A stretch of 50,634 bases of DNA from Prevotella sp. Lineage in GTDB: Bacteria > Bacteroidota > Bacteroidia > Bacteroidales > Bacteroidaceae. Below, piece after piece: positions 1 through 8,760 of this stretch. The position numbers were made by a program, and so were the translations under genes. Where the stretch lies: assembly GCA_022511045.1 (NCBI GenBank), contig JAFLSF010000010.1, positions 1 to 50,634 on the forward strand, written 5' to 3'. The notes below the pieces were generated by a model. The model ran no database searches. It worked only from the letters and a program-made list of their open reading frames with translations, and was not told the origin of the DNA. Position 1 is the first letter of the stretch, and the number at the start of each line of letters is the position of its first letter.

Positions 1-52
1 GCCGGCTACACGCTTTCCAGGCGTGCCTCTTCAACCACTCGAGCACCTCTCC
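1..52 (-). tRNA. tRNA-Ser (anticodon GGA), partial
   Basis: Read on the minus strand, the sequence starts at 52 with an acceptor strand GGAGAGG, then a D arm and an anticodon stem CACGC/GCGTG enclosing the loop CTGGAAA, which gives anticodon GGA (serine, UCC/UCU codons). The gene runs off the window edge, so the long variable arm, T arm and 3' acceptor strand are missing. A TAATTTTG promoter box lies about 75 bases upstream. Confidence 0.9.
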
Positions 53-126
53 TTCAACGTGTTACAAATTCCTTGGTATTTCACTTGCTTGTTATTTGCA
101 AGTATTTCCCTTTTCATTTGCGACTG

Positions 127-134
127 CAAAATTA
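127..134 (-). promoter_or_regulatory. Bacteroidota -7 box, probably for tRNA-Ser
   Basis: The minus strand reads TAATTTTG, matching the TAnnTTTG -7 consensus of the Bacteroidota primary sigma factor. Transcription would start near 122 and run into tRNA-Ser after a leader of about 70 bases. No clear -33 TTTG was found, so this is a moderate call. Confidence 0.45.
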
Positions 135-177
135 CAAAGAAAAGAGCGAATAGCAAAATAAATCGGGGAATATTTTC

Positions 178-1587
178 TTATTTCTTCAACTTGAAAGAGT
201 TTTCTATGCTGGACAATTCAGCAGAGAAAGCTTTGTCAACCTTTAGTCGTTGCTCAATGGTGGTACAACTATGAATGACGGTAGAGTGGTCGCGTCGGCC
301 AATCAGCTGGCCAATACGTGACGCTGGCATCTTGGTGTACTTCTGAGCAAGATACATAGAAATCTGGCGCACAAGCACGTAATCGCGCTTGCGGCTCTTG
401 GAGAACACGTTCTGCTTAGTGACATTGTAGTGGCCACAAACCTTATCGACAATATCGTCGATGGTCAGTGGCTTATTGTCTACCTTGACGGCACGTTTGA
501 TAATACGCTCAGCCAACCGCATATCAACGTTTGAGTTATAGACTACGCTATAAGCCAGCAGTGAGTTGATAACGCCTTCCAAATCGCGCACAGACCCATT
601 GGCTGTCTCGGCAATAAACTGAATAACGTCGGCAGGAATCTTTAATCCATCGCGGCGACACTTTGCATTTAGGATGTCAATACAGAGTTGCACATTAGGT
701 TTCTCCAGTTCGGCAATCAGTCCGCAGGAGAAACGTGTCAGCAAACGGTCCTTCACACCTGACAAATCGACGGGAGGACGGTCTGAGGCCAAAATAATCT
801 GCTTCTTCAGTCGGAACAGGTGGTCGAAGATATGGAAGAATGTATCAAGTGTCTTAGCAGCAGTAATCCACTCCTGCACATCGTCGACAATCAACACGTC
901 GATGGTCTGGTAGAACTGGATGAAGTCGTTGACGGTATTCTGCCGAACGGCATCGGTATACTGCACTTGGAAGAGGCGGGCAGAGACATATAGGACTCGC
1001 TTTTGGGGATATAGTTCTTTGCAGCGAATTCCAATGGCGTTAATCAGATGCGTCTTTCCACAGCCAGAAGGACCATAGACGAAAAAAGGATTGAACGTTG
1101 ACTTTCCTGGATGTTCGGCAATGGAGAGACCTACCGTTCGAGATAGCTTGTTAGAATCGCCCTCAATAAAACTCTGGAATGTCTTATGCAAATCCAGCTG
1201 CGGATTCAAATCATCATGGGGAGTAGCATCGATTGTCGTGGGCCCTTTGTTTCCACGTTGTGTGCTCTGCGCCTTTTCCACGCCTACTTGCTCACTGCCT
1301 TCTTCCACGACAGTCAGTTCGTTTGCCCTATCCACCACAATACGGTATCGCAGTTGAATATTGGCACCAAAGCAACGGTACAACACCTTGCTAAGCAAAC
1401 CCACAAAGTTCTCCTCCAGATACTCATAAAAGAATCTGCTCGGCACTTGCAGGAGAAGCGTCTGGCTTTGCTCATCGTATTGCTCGAATACGATGGGCTC
1501 GAACCAAGATATGTATTGCTGCTCAGAGATGTTTGCCCTAATCAGACTAAGGCTGTTGTCCCAAAGCGCCTTTGGATTTGATACCAT
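178..1587 (-). CDS. dnaA: Chromosomal replication initiator protein DnaA
   Basis: DnaA binds DnaA boxes at the origin and, as an ATP-bound filament, opens the DNA for DnaB loading. The 469-residue product has the normal family length. The N-terminal domain I begins at residue 8 (LWDNSLSLIRANISEQQ). The AAA+ core carries the Walker A motif GPSGCGKTHL near residue 172 and Walker B VLIVDDVQ near 230. The C-terminal helix-turn-helix domain has the DnaA signature GRRDHSTVIHSCTTIEQ near residues 430-445. The ATG at 1587 fits the family N-terminus. A box reading GACCTTTG on the minus strand (1652-1659) is a plausible but imperfect -7 element. The gene is followed by tRNA-Ser and has no co-directional partner within 370 bases upstream. 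I found no cluster of DnaA boxes next to it. Confidence 0.98.
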   Translation of the reverse strand: MVSNPKALWDNSLSLIRANISEQQYISWFEPIVFEQYDEQSQTLLLQVPSRFFYEYLEENFVGLLSKVLYRCFGANIQLRYRIVVDRANELTVVEEGSEQVGVEKAQSTQRGNKGPTTIDATPHDDLNPQLDLHKTFQSFIEGDSNKLSRTVGLSIAEHPGKSTFNPFFVYGPSGCGKTHLINAIGIRCKELYPQKRVLYVSARLFQVQYTDAVRQNTVNDFIQFYQTIDVLIVDDVQEWITAAKTLDTFFHIFDHLFRLKKQIILASDRPPVDLSGVKDRLLTRFSCGLIAELEKPNVQLCIDILNAKCRRDGLKIPADVIQFIAETANGSVRDLEGVINSLLAYSVVYNSNVDMRLAERIIKRAVKVDNKPLTIDDIVDKVCGHYNVTKQNVFSKSRKRDYVLVRQISMYLAQKYTKMPASRIGQLIGRRDHSTVIHSCTTIEQRLKVDKAFSAELSSIENSFKLKK

Positions 1588-1963
1588 GCGGCGTTACCTT
1601 ATTATTTAATTATTAAAGACGATGGAGGTCTCGTTAATTTATTTCCTGAGTGCAAAGGTCGGCATTTTTTTTCAAACATACAAGCTCTGCTCAGAACACG
1701 TTGCAATCAACAAATGTGTAACATGTTTATTTTAAACTTCTTAACCTGCTATTTCGTTCTTTTTATGCCGCACGGCACTTGCATGAATGTACTTGTTTGT
1801 TTCTCAAATGTTTATAACAATCATGGCACACCCCCAACAGGTTGTGCAGAGACTCTCTATCCCTGCAGGCTAAATGTATAATAATTCAGATACTTTGGTA
1901 CGCTCTCTATGAGCATAATGCAATGTGTCTTTTTATTTAGACAAAATTGAAATAGCGGCTTTT
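1588..1963. other. Intergenic region upstream of dnaA
   Basis: This 376-base AT-rich gap separates the end of the MCE gene from the start of dnaA. It holds the probable dnaA promoter (imperfect -7 box at 1652-1659, minus strand). A weak 5-bp hairpin near 1927-1944 (TGTCT/AGACA) might help end the MCE operon transcript. I saw no open reading frame worth naming, no run of TTATNCACA-type DnaA boxes and no repeat array. Confidence 0.5.
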
Positions 1964-2863
1964 TCACTTGTCTTTTTTCCCAAAAACTGAGAAGTGTACA
2001 TAGCGTTTTGGGTGTGCTTTTAAATCAATGAGTAACGAATCAGCGTCAGCAGCAGTTGCTGTTAAATTTCTATACAATTGCTCGTCGCGCATCAGTAATC
2101 CTAACGTGCCCTCAGCGTTGTTCAGTCTGTTGGTCATCTCCTCAATATTTTTCAGAGTTTGGTCCACCTTGGCCATCATTTGCGCCATGTCTACTTGCGA
2201 CAGATTAGCTGTCAGCTTCTCTGTGTTTCCGAGTATACCATTAGTCTTTTGCATCATGTCAGGCACCTGCTGATTTAACGATGCTGATAATGTGCACAGG
2301 TCACGACTACTGGCATCAAAATTGGCTGTCATACCTTCCACATTGTGTAATATATTACGCAGGGCTGGGTCAGCCAACAGAATATTAAGACTGGTCATAA
2401 TGGAGTCCAATTTAGGTATGATAACTTCAATAGCAGGCATCATTTCACCAATCTTACTCATAATACCTTCCTCAGCAGCACCAGATATAGTGTCACCAGC
2501 TCCCAACATACGGAGCGGGTCGTCAGAAAGAACAAGGTTTATTCTAATATTCCCAAGCAAGTCACTTGCCAATTCTGCGCGCGAGCCTACGGGGACACGC
2601 ATCTGCTTGTCCAGTCCTACCACAGCCACAATCTTGCCGTTGGGGTCATAGTCATAATCTAATGACTTGACAACACCTACACGATAGCCGTTGGCATACA
2701 CAGGTGATGATTCAGACAAACCTGTAGCATCGCTGAACGCCACATAATAAGAGTTATCACTTGAGAAGATGCTCAAACCCTTTAGAAACTGCATTCCGAA
2801 ATACAACACCCCAATACCCAAGATGGAGACAAGTGCTATCTTAATTTCCTTCGTAAACCTCAT
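1964..2863 (-). CDS. MlaD/MCE-family lipid transport protein
   Basis: The 299-residue protein has an N-terminal membrane anchor (about residues 8-26, IALVSILGIGVLYFGMQF). An MCE domain follows (about 37-115), including the typical segment around DATGLSESSPVYANGYRVGVV. The C-terminal half is predicted helical and suits a periplasmic coiled-coil stalk. MCE proteins form hexameric tunnels that carry phospholipids between inner and outer membranes, usually with an MlaFE ABC transporter. No ABC or permease gene lies in this window. It sits 27 bases after the amidase gene on the same strand and is probably cotranscribed with it, which suggests an envelope-maintenance operon. The substrate cannot be read from the sequence. 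Confidence 0.9.
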   Translation of the reverse strand: MRFTKEIKIALVSILGIGVLYFGMQFLKGLSIFSSDNSYYVAFSDATGLSESSPVYANGYRVGVVKSLDYDYDPNGKIVAVVGLDKQMRVPVGSRAELASDLLGNIRINLVLSDDPLRMLGAGDTISGAAEEGIMSKIGEMMPAIEVIIPKLDSIMTSLNILLADPALRNILHNVEGMTANFDASSRDLCTLSASLNQQVPDMMQKTNGILGNTEKLTANLSQVDMAQMMAKVDQTLKNIEEMTNRLNNAEGTLGLLMRDEQLYRNLTATAADADSLLIDLKAHPKRYVHFSVFGKKDK

Positions 2864-2890
2864 ATTTCCTAAATTATAATTACTCTGATT

Positions 2891-4156
2891 TTATTTCTTC
2901 TTGTTTTGCTGATACTCTTGTATGGCCTGCCGTACATCCGTTTTCTCGCCGTTCTTAAAAGCTATGATAAAAGCCTGAGGGAATTTGTCCAACAAACTCT
3001 TGCGCAACTGGGCTATGTCGTTATAATTGGAAGAACTGCCTACTGTGTATTTATACAATCCACTCTCCTGATAATAGTCCACGTCCGTCTGACCTTTTAA
3101 ATGGGGCGACGTTTCCTTTAGTTTCGCAGAACTTGTTACAATCTGTACTTTAAAAATAGGGGCAATATCAACCACCTCTGGAGCAGGAGTTTCAACCTTG
3201 ACGGTGTCCTGTTGCACTGAAGTCTGCTTGACTTTCTTTTTCTTTTGAAGTTTCTCCTCAGCAGCCTGTTCCTGCTGGTCTCGTGGCATTACACTGGAGA
3301 GTGTAACATCCTGTTTTGAATCTGCCCTATAAGGCACAGCACCGCCTGGTGCATACTTACGCTTATAATCCAAAAAAGCTTGATAGATGCCTTGCCCTAA
3401 CTGGCTAACTCCTGCTTTAGAGTGCAGAAACTGTTCTTCATCGCTGGTTGAGATAAAACCTAATTCTATTAGGCAACTAGGCATAGACGTTTCACGTAAG
3501 ACTAAGAATCCTGCTTGCTTTACTCCCTTGTTCTGACGGGCAGCAGCAGCACATGTGCGGCGTTGTACGAATTTTGCCAACTCTACACTCTGTGCCATAT
3601 TGTGATCTTGCATAAATTCAAAGATAATATAACTCTCCGAAGAACGCGGGTCAAAGCCCTCATAGCGTTCTTTATAGTCTTTCTCTATAAGAATTACAGA
3701 GTTCTCACGTCGTGCTACGTCAAGATTATCAGCAACACGATGCATACCTAACGTATAGGTTTCCAACCCTCGTGCTGTATGCCCTTTAGGCAATGAATTG
3801 GTATGTATGGAAATAAATAAGTCGGCTTTGTTACGATTAGCAATATCTGCACGCGTATGTAACGGCACAAAGACATCTGTCTTACGCGTATAAATCACGT
3901 TTACATCAGGACAATTCTGCTCTACCAACTGTCCGAAAGCTAGTGCTACATTTAGATTGATAGCTTTCTCTTTCGTAACAGCACCTACAGCACCAGCGTC
4001 GTGTCCTCCATGCCCCGCATCAATCACTAGCGTAAACTTCTTGTTGGCTGCCAATGCTACAAAAGGTAGAGAAGCCAACAGGTAAAAGAGCACCCCGCAT
4101 GCTACCCACCTTGTCATCATATATGTTGATATTTTACTCATCCGCTCTTTTAACAC
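2891..4156 (-). CDS. N-acetylmuramoyl-L-alanine amidase (Amidase_3) with C-terminal SPOR-like domain
   Basis: This secreted zinc amidase cleaves the amide bond between MurNAc and the stem peptide and is usually involved in daughter-cell separation. A hydrophobic signal segment covers about residues 17-37. The catalytic domain follows with VIDAGHGGHDAG (zinc His49), the glutamate of KEKAINLNVA, SIHTN (His118) and the catalytic glutamate in CLIELGFISTSDEE near residue 234. After a charged linker rich in K, Q and E, the last ~90 residues resemble a SPOR peptidoglycan-binding fold (IFKVQIVTSS onward). The start at 4156 is uncertain: Met6 at 4141 or a later Met would give a more usual signal peptide. 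It lies between folB (12-base gap) and the MCE gene. Confidence 0.93.
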   Translation of the reverse strand: MLKERMSKISTYMMTRWVACGVLFYLLASLPFVALAANKKFTLVIDAGHGGHDAGAVGAVTKEKAINLNVALAFGQLVEQNCPDVNVIYTRKTDVFVPLHTRADIANRNKADLFISIHTNSLPKGHTARGLETYTLGMHRVADNLDVARRENSVILIEKDYKERYEGFDPRSSESYIIFEFMQDHNMAQSVELAKFVQRRTCAAAARQNKGVKQAGFLVLRETSMPSCLIELGFISTSDEEQFLHSKAGVSQLGQGIYQAFLDYKRKYAPGGAVPYRADSKQDVTLSSVMPRDQQEQAAEEKLQKKKKVKQTSVQQDTVKVETPAPEVVDIAPIFKVQIVTSSAKLKETSPHLKGQTDVDYYQESGLYKYTVGSSSNYNDIAQLRKSLLDKFPQAFIIAFKNGEKTDVRQAIQEYQQNKKK

Positions 4157-4168
4157 TCCTATTTGTTG

Positions 4169-4543
4169 TTATCTGCTCATCCTTAATTCAACCCCTGCTC
4201 CCTGACAGTTTGCTCCCATAGGAGGGTTTAGTTTTGTAACGCTAAGGTCAATGACCTCAATTTGAGGAAAAACGTCTAAAATAGTACGTCCAATGCGTCC
4301 TGCCAAATGCTCTAACAAGTTGGAGGGAATATTCATCTCGCGCTGTATTACTTCGTAAAGGGTAGCATAGTTTAGCGTCACATTCACATCATCTTGTTCT
4401 ATAGCCTTTGACAAGTCTGCCGCCACACGCAGGCTGATACTATAGTCGCCACCCACGACACGCTCTTGAGGCAATACGCCGTGATAAGCGTAGAAACGCA
4501 AATCGTTAAGAGTGATATGTGAACTTTCTATAGTCATGGGCAT
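4169..4543 (-). CDS. folB: Dihydroneopterin aldolase
   Basis: FolB converts 7,8-dihydroneopterin to 6-hydroxymethyl-dihydropterin and glycolaldehyde in folate synthesis. The 124-residue length is normal. The N-terminal strand ITLNDLRFYAYHGVLPQE with the YHG motif and the C-terminal VIDLSVTKLNPP segment are characteristic. Met3 at 4537 gives a start closer to known family members (M-x-I-E-S), so the first two residues may not be translated. The gene begins 21 bases after the nrdJ stop and ends 12 bases before the amidase start. It therefore looks like a passenger in the nrdJ-folB-amidase-MCE operon. Confidence 0.95.
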   Translation of the reverse strand: MPMTIESSHITLNDLRFYAYHGVLPQERVVGGDYSISLRVAADLSKAIEQDDVNVTLNYATLYEVIQREMNIPSNLLEHLAGRIGRTILDVFPQIEVIDLSVTKLNPPMGANCQGAGVELRMSR

Positions 4544-4564
4544 GAAGGAACAAAGGAAGTTAGT

Positions 4565-7180
4565 TTATCCGCAACGACTGGATCCACAGTTCTTACAGAT
4601 GAGGCAACCCTCCTGATATACCAGACTCTCACTGCCACAGTTAGGACACTTCTGTCCCTTTGCTTCTGTGCCATCAACGATATATTTCTTTAGGGCACGC
4701 TCCACACCAACCTTCCAAGTATTGATGCTCTCAGACTTGAGTTGCAGCGATGACACCAGCTTGATGACGTGATCAATAGGCATCCGATAGCGTAAAACTC
4801 CCGATATAAGTTTGGCATAGTTCCAATATTCAGGGTTAAACTTCTCCGAGAGTCCCTCAACGGTAGTCTTATAACCACGCTTGTTCTCAAACTGGAAATC
4901 ATAACGCTTCGTACCATCTTCGTTCACCTGCTTGATAATTTTACCTTTAGTTACCGTCTTGGGTAGCACGATACCCTCCTCGTCATCCTGTAGGCCCGTA
5001 AATATCTCGTAAGGATAACCGTCCAATAATCCTACAAAGGCCACCCATTTATCCTTGTTATTTTGGAAGCGCACTACGTCACACTCCAGTTCCTTAGGAC
5101 GCACCTCCGTAACCTGCGGATGCTGGCAGGGAGCAGCAGGCTTCACCTCCAAATTATTATCCTTAGTCGTATCCTCTTCTTTCTTGTTCTTCTTATCTTT
5201 CTTTGAAACGCTTATCATCACGCCAGAGCGAGAACCGTCACGATAGATGGTACAGCCTTTACACCCAGAGCGCCAAGCCTCCACATAGAGACGATTTACC
5301 AATGCCTCATCCACATCGTGAGGCAAGTTAACAGTAACGCTGATGGAGTGGTCTACCCATTTCTGAATAGCTCCCTGCATGCGCACCTTCATCAGCCAGT
5401 CCACATCATTAGCTGTAGCCTTATAGTAAGGCGACTGCTGCACCATTGTGTCCACTTCCTCTTGCGTATAGCGTCTATCCGTATCCATCCCATTTACCTT
5501 CATCCACTCCATGAACTTTGGATGGTATACGAGGTACTCCTCAAACGAGTCACCTACCTCATCAACATAGTCTACATGCACGTTAGTGTCGTTAGGATTT
5601 ACCTTGCGTCTCCTTGTATAAACCGGCAAAAAGACGGGCTCAATGCCGCTCGTCGTCTGTGTCATGAGCGATGTTGTTCCCGTAGGAGCAATAGTCAGAC
5701 AAGCCAAGTTGCGACGACCATACTTCAACATGTCTTGATATAACTGCTCGTCGGCCTGCCTTAGACGCTGGATGAAAGGATTTTGCGCCTCACGTTGTGC
5801 ATCAAATATCTCAAAGGCTCCACGCTCTTTAGCCATCTGCACGCTGCTCTTATAGGCGTTCAGTGCCAACGTCCTATGTACCTCTATACTGAAATCAATT
5901 GCCTCTTGCTTGCCATAGCACAATCCCATTGCCGCTATCATGTCGCCTTCAGCTGTAATTCCAACACCTGTACGACGTCCCTTTGAGCTCTTGCTCATAA
6001 TCTTCTCCCAGAGATGACGTTCCGAGCATTTTACTTCTTCTGATTGGGGGTCTGTATCTATTTTCTGCATGATAAGCGTTATCTTCTCCAGCTCCAAGTC
6101 CACGATGTCATCCATAATACGCTGGGCTTTCTGTACGTGGTCCTTAAACAACGTATAGTCGAAATAGGCGTCCTTGGTAAAAGGCTTTCTGACGTAGCTA
6201 TAAAGATTGATGCACAGCAGGCGACAAGAATCATAAGGGCAGAGAGGTATCTCGCCGCAGGGATTCGTTGATACGGTGCGGAAACCCAAATCGGCATAAC
6301 AATCGGGAATGCTTTCTCTAAGGATGGTGTCCCAGAATAACACACCAGGCTCAGCACTTTTCCATGCGTTATGCACTATCTTCTCCCATAGTGCCTTAGC
6401 TGAAATCTCTTTTTTAACGGCTGGCTCCTCCCCAGATGTCTCAACATTGCCATTCTCTCTTGCACTATCATTTATAGGCCATTGTTGAGTATAGGGTCTG
6501 TCTTCCGTGACACAACGCATAAATTCGTCATCAATCTTTACAGACACATTAGCACCAGTCACTTTACCCTCTGTCATCTTAGCATCAATAAAAGCCTCTG
6601 CATCTGGATGCTTGATACTTACAGAGAGCATCAGTGCCCCACGTCGTCCGTCCTGTGCCACCTCGCGCGTACTATTACTATATCGCTCCATGAAAGGTAC
6701 GAGTCCTGTCGAAGTCAGTGCCGAATTGTGTACGGGTGAGCCCTTTGGACGTATGTGGCTCAAATCGTGCCCTACTCCGCCACGCCGTTTCATCAACTGC
6801 ACCTGCTCTTCATCAATACGCAAAATAGCGCCATACGAGTCTGCATTACCATCCATTCCTATCACGAAGCAATTCGACAATGACGCAATCTGAAAGTTGT
6901 TGCCGATGCCCGTCATAGGACTACCTGCAGGTATGATATAACGGAAATGGTCCAATAAATCAAACACCTGCTGTGCCGTCATGGGATTCTCGTACTTCTG
7001 CTCTATACGGGCTATCTCGTTAGCAATGCGCCAATGCATCTGTTCTGGCGATTTCTCGTAAATATTACCATACGAGTCTTTCATCGCATACTTATTGACC
7101 CACACGCGGGCAGCCAATTCATCACCGCCAAAATAGGCCAGCGAGGCTTCCATTGCCTCATCATAAGAATATGTTTGCAT
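4565..7180 (-). CDS. nrdJ: Adenosylcobalamin-dependent (class II) ribonucleotide reductase
   Basis: This enzyme reduces ribonucleotides to deoxyribonucleotides using a radical from adenosylcobalamin, with no oxygen requirement and no separate radical subunit. From the ATG at 7180 the product is 871 residues. SNCFVIGMD (Cys104) supplies one of the redox cysteines, NPCGEIPLCPYDSC holds the thiyl cysteine region, and APTGTTSLMTQTTSGIEP follows. The C-terminus ends in CPNCGS and CKNCGSSRCG, a zinc-ribbon-like tail with redox cysteines. The frame is open to 7213, but the promoter box TACCTTTG occupies 7203-7210, so an upstream start would not be transcribed. I saw no cobalamin riboswitch in the short upstream region. 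It probably heads the operon with folB, the amidase and MCE. Confidence 0.95.
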   Translation of the reverse strand: MQTYSYDEAMEASLAYFGGDELAARVWVNKYAMKDSYGNIYEKSPEQMHWRIANEIARIEQKYENPMTAQQVFDLLDHFRYIIPAGSPMTGIGNNFQIASLSNCFVIGMDGNADSYGAILRIDEEQVQLMKRRGGVGHDLSHIRPKGSPVHNSALTSTGLVPFMERYSNSTREVAQDGRRGALMLSVSIKHPDAEAFIDAKMTEGKVTGANVSVKIDDEFMRCVTEDRPYTQQWPINDSARENGNVETSGEEPAVKKEISAKALWEKIVHNAWKSAEPGVLFWDTILRESIPDCYADLGFRTVSTNPCGEIPLCPYDSCRLLCINLYSYVRKPFTKDAYFDYTLFKDHVQKAQRIMDDIVDLELEKITLIMQKIDTDPQSEEVKCSERHLWEKIMSKSSKGRRTGVGITAEGDMIAAMGLCYGKQEAIDFSIEVHRTLALNAYKSSVQMAKERGAFEIFDAQREAQNPFIQRLRQADEQLYQDMLKYGRRNLACLTIAPTGTTSLMTQTTSGIEPVFLPVYTRRRKVNPNDTNVHVDYVDEVGDSFEEYLVYHPKFMEWMKVNGMDTDRRYTQEEVDTMVQQSPYYKATANDVDWLMKVRMQGAIQKWVDHSISVTVNLPHDVDEALVNRLYVEAWRSGCKGCTIYRDGSRSGVMISVSKKDKKNKKEEDTTKDNNLEVKPAAPCQHPQVTEVRPKELECDVVRFQNNKDKWVAFVGLLDGYPYEIFTGLQDDEEGIVLPKTVTKGKIIKQVNEDGTKRYDFQFENKRGYKTTVEGLSEKFNPEYWNYAKLISGVLRYRMPIDHVIKLVSSLQLKSESINTWKVGVERALKKYIVDGTEAKGQKCPNCGSESLVYQEGCLICKNCGSSRCG

Positions 7181-7202
7181 AATTAAATCACAATTGAGGG
7201 TA

Positions 7203-7210
7203 CAAAGGTA
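7203..7210 (-). promoter_or_regulatory. nrdJ promoter (-7 box TACCTTTG)
   Basis: The minus strand reads TACCTTTG, an exact match to TAnnTTTG. A GTTGTC element with TTG at 7233-7235 is a candidate -33 at 22-bp spacing. The predicted transcript starts near 7199 and leaves a leader of about 20 bases before ATG at 7180. This fixes the nrdJ start. Confidence 0.75.
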
Positions 7211-7285
7211 CAAAGAAGTTTTCTATTTTGGACAACTTTCTCCATTAAATTTCGCAAAAAGTTTTCCGTTTTAACTAATTATTAG

Positions 7286-7293
7286 TACCTTTG
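7286..7293 (+). promoter_or_regulatory. Nitroreductase promoter (-7 box TACCTTTG), leaderless arrangement
   Basis: TACCTTTG ends only four bases before the ATG at 7298. With the usual start 4-5 bases after the box, the transcript would begin at or next to the start codon. The divergent nrdJ box is 76 bases away. Confidence 0.7.
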
Positions 7294-7297
7294 CGCC

Positions 7298-8035
7298 ATG
7301 AAAAATTTAACAACACGGCGAACAATACGCCAATACAGCGAGAAAGAAGTGAGCCAGCAACTGCTGGACAAGTTAATGACGGAGGCCGCTCGCACACAGA
7401 CGATGGGCAACCTTCAACTCTATAGTGTCGTGATAACACGCTCTGATGAGACGAAACAGAAACTGGCACCTGCTCATTTCAACCAGCCTATGGTGACGCA
7501 AGCCCCAGTAGTGCTCACCATTTGTGCCGATTTCCGTCGTACCACTCGCTGGTGTGAGGAGCGCCAAGCACAACCTGGCTACAACAACTTCCTATCTTTC
7601 CATAACGCTGCTATTGATGCACTTTTGTACACTCAGACTCTCTGTTGCCTCATGGACGAGGAGGGACTGGGCTATTGCTATTTGGGAACAACCATCTATA
7701 TGCCCCAAATGATAATTGACACCCTACAATTGCCTAAACTGGTGATGCCTGTCGCCACGCTCACCGTAGGATGGCCTGCCGAAGAACCGCCTCTTTCTGA
7801 CCGCCTGCCATTGGAGAGTTTCGTACACCACGAGACTTATCATGATTACACGCGCGAGGATATAGACAATTATTATACGCCCAAAGAGCAATTGGAGGAG
7901 AACCAGCACTTCTGTGAAATCAACCACAAAGAGACGCTGGCGCAAATTTATACAGATATTCGTTATACCCGCAAGGACAACGAGGCTATGTCCCAAGGAT
8001 TACTTGACGCACTCCGTCATCAAGGTTTCCTCTAA
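7298..8035 (+). CDS. Nitroreductase family protein
   Basis: A 245-residue FMN-dependent NAD(P)H oxidoreductase of the NfsA/FRase-like nitroreductase group. The N-terminal TTRRTIRQYS contains the conserved arginines that bind the FMN phosphate. The middle helix (YNNFLSFHNAAIDALLYTQTL) and the segment MDEEGLGYCYLGTTIYMP match the family core, and VMPVATLTVGWPAEEPP is the typical strand-turn before the C-terminal extension. The ATG at 7298 is needed to keep the FMN-binding arginines. It precedes mtnN by 26 bases, so the three genes to luxS probably form one transcript. Physiological substrates cannot be read from sequence; a role in quinone or flavin reduction is only a guess. Confidence 0.9.
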   Translation: MKNLTTRRTIRQYSEKEVSQQLLDKLMTEAARTQTMGNLQLYSVVITRSDETKQKLAPAHFNQPMVTQAPVVLTICADFRRTTRWCEERQAQPGYNNFLSFHNAAIDALLYTQTLCCLMDEEGLGYCYLGTTIYMPQMIIDTLQLPKLVMPVATLTVGWPAEEPPLSDRLPLESFVHHETYHDYTREDIDNYYTPKEQLEENQHFCEINHKETLAQIYTDIRYTRKDNEAMSQGLLDALRHQGFL

Positions 8036-8061
8036 CATCTTATCCTTAATCCCATACCTTT

Positions 8062-8736
8062 ATGAGAATTGGAATAATCGTAGCGATGGACAAGGAGTTA
8101 AATCAATTGCGACAACTCTTTAGCCACCCAAATATTCGTATCGAGAAATGCGGCATCGGCAAGGTAAACGCAGCTCTCGGCACCCAGCGCATGATTCAAG
8201 AGTTCCATCCCGACTGCATCATCTCTAGCGGTTGTGCAGGGGGGCATGGAGACGACGTTCAGATACAAGATGTAGTAGTCAGTACTGAACTTACTTATCA
8301 CGATGTCTATTGCGGAACGGCCGTCGACGGCTCCACACAATATGGTCAAGTGCAGGGACTACCTGCTCGTTACCCCACCGACCCTATGTTGTTAGAAAAG
8401 GCCATCAATTGTTGGCCCTCTGCTACCAGCCAAGCACTAAACGTGGAGAAGCCGCGCTTACATCCGGGACTTATTGTCACAGGCGATTGGTTTGTTGATT
8501 CTCGAGAGAAGATGCACAGTATCGTTGAGAAATTCCCTGATGTACGCGCCGTTGATATGGAGTCGTGCGCTATTGCCCAAACGTGCTACCTCCATCATAT
8601 ACCCTTCATCTCTTTCCGCATCATCAGCGACGTACCCCTACGTGATACTAACGCCTCGCAATACCACAATTTCTGGGACACTGTCGCCAACCACTCTTTC
8701 TTCGTCACCCGCACTTTTGTGGAAACACTTCTATAA
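8062..8736 (+). CDS. mtnN: 5'-methylthioadenosine/S-adenosylhomocysteine nucleosidase
   Basis: This enzyme removes adenine from S-adenosylhomocysteine and 5'-methylthioadenosine. The N-terminus MRIGIIVAMDKEL aligns with the E. coli enzyme and keeps the catalytic glutamate at residue 12. VDMESCAIAQ carries the ribose-binding glutamate, and IISDVPL the catalytic aspartate that protonates the adenine N7. The 224-residue length is normal. The next gene is luxS, 24 bases downstream on the same strand, whose substrate S-ribosylhomocysteine is the product of this reaction. The pair is a complete two-step detoxification and AI-2 precursor route. Confidence 0.96.
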   Translation: MRIGIIVAMDKELNQLRQLFSHPNIRIEKCGIGKVNAALGTQRMIQEFHPDCIISSGCAGGHGDDVQIQDVVVSTELTYHDVYCGTAVDGSTQYGQVQGLPARYPTDPMLLEKAINCWPSATSQALNVEKPRLHPGLIVTGDWFVDSREKMHSIVEKFPDVRAVDMESCAIAQTCYLHHIPFISFRIISDVPLRDTNASQYHNFWDTVANHSFFVTRTFVETLL

Positions 8737-8760
8737 TTCACCACTACCTATATCAGCCTT

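Noticed and set aside
1588..1963. Possible replication origin next to dnaA
   Set aside because: No cluster of TTATNCACA-type boxes and no AT-rich repeat series was found; genes on both sides of dnaA keep the same strand, so nothing marks a strand switch.
7181..7297. Cobalamin riboswitch upstream of the B12-dependent reductase gene
   Set aside because: The predicted leader is only about 20 bases long, and no B12-box-like element is present.
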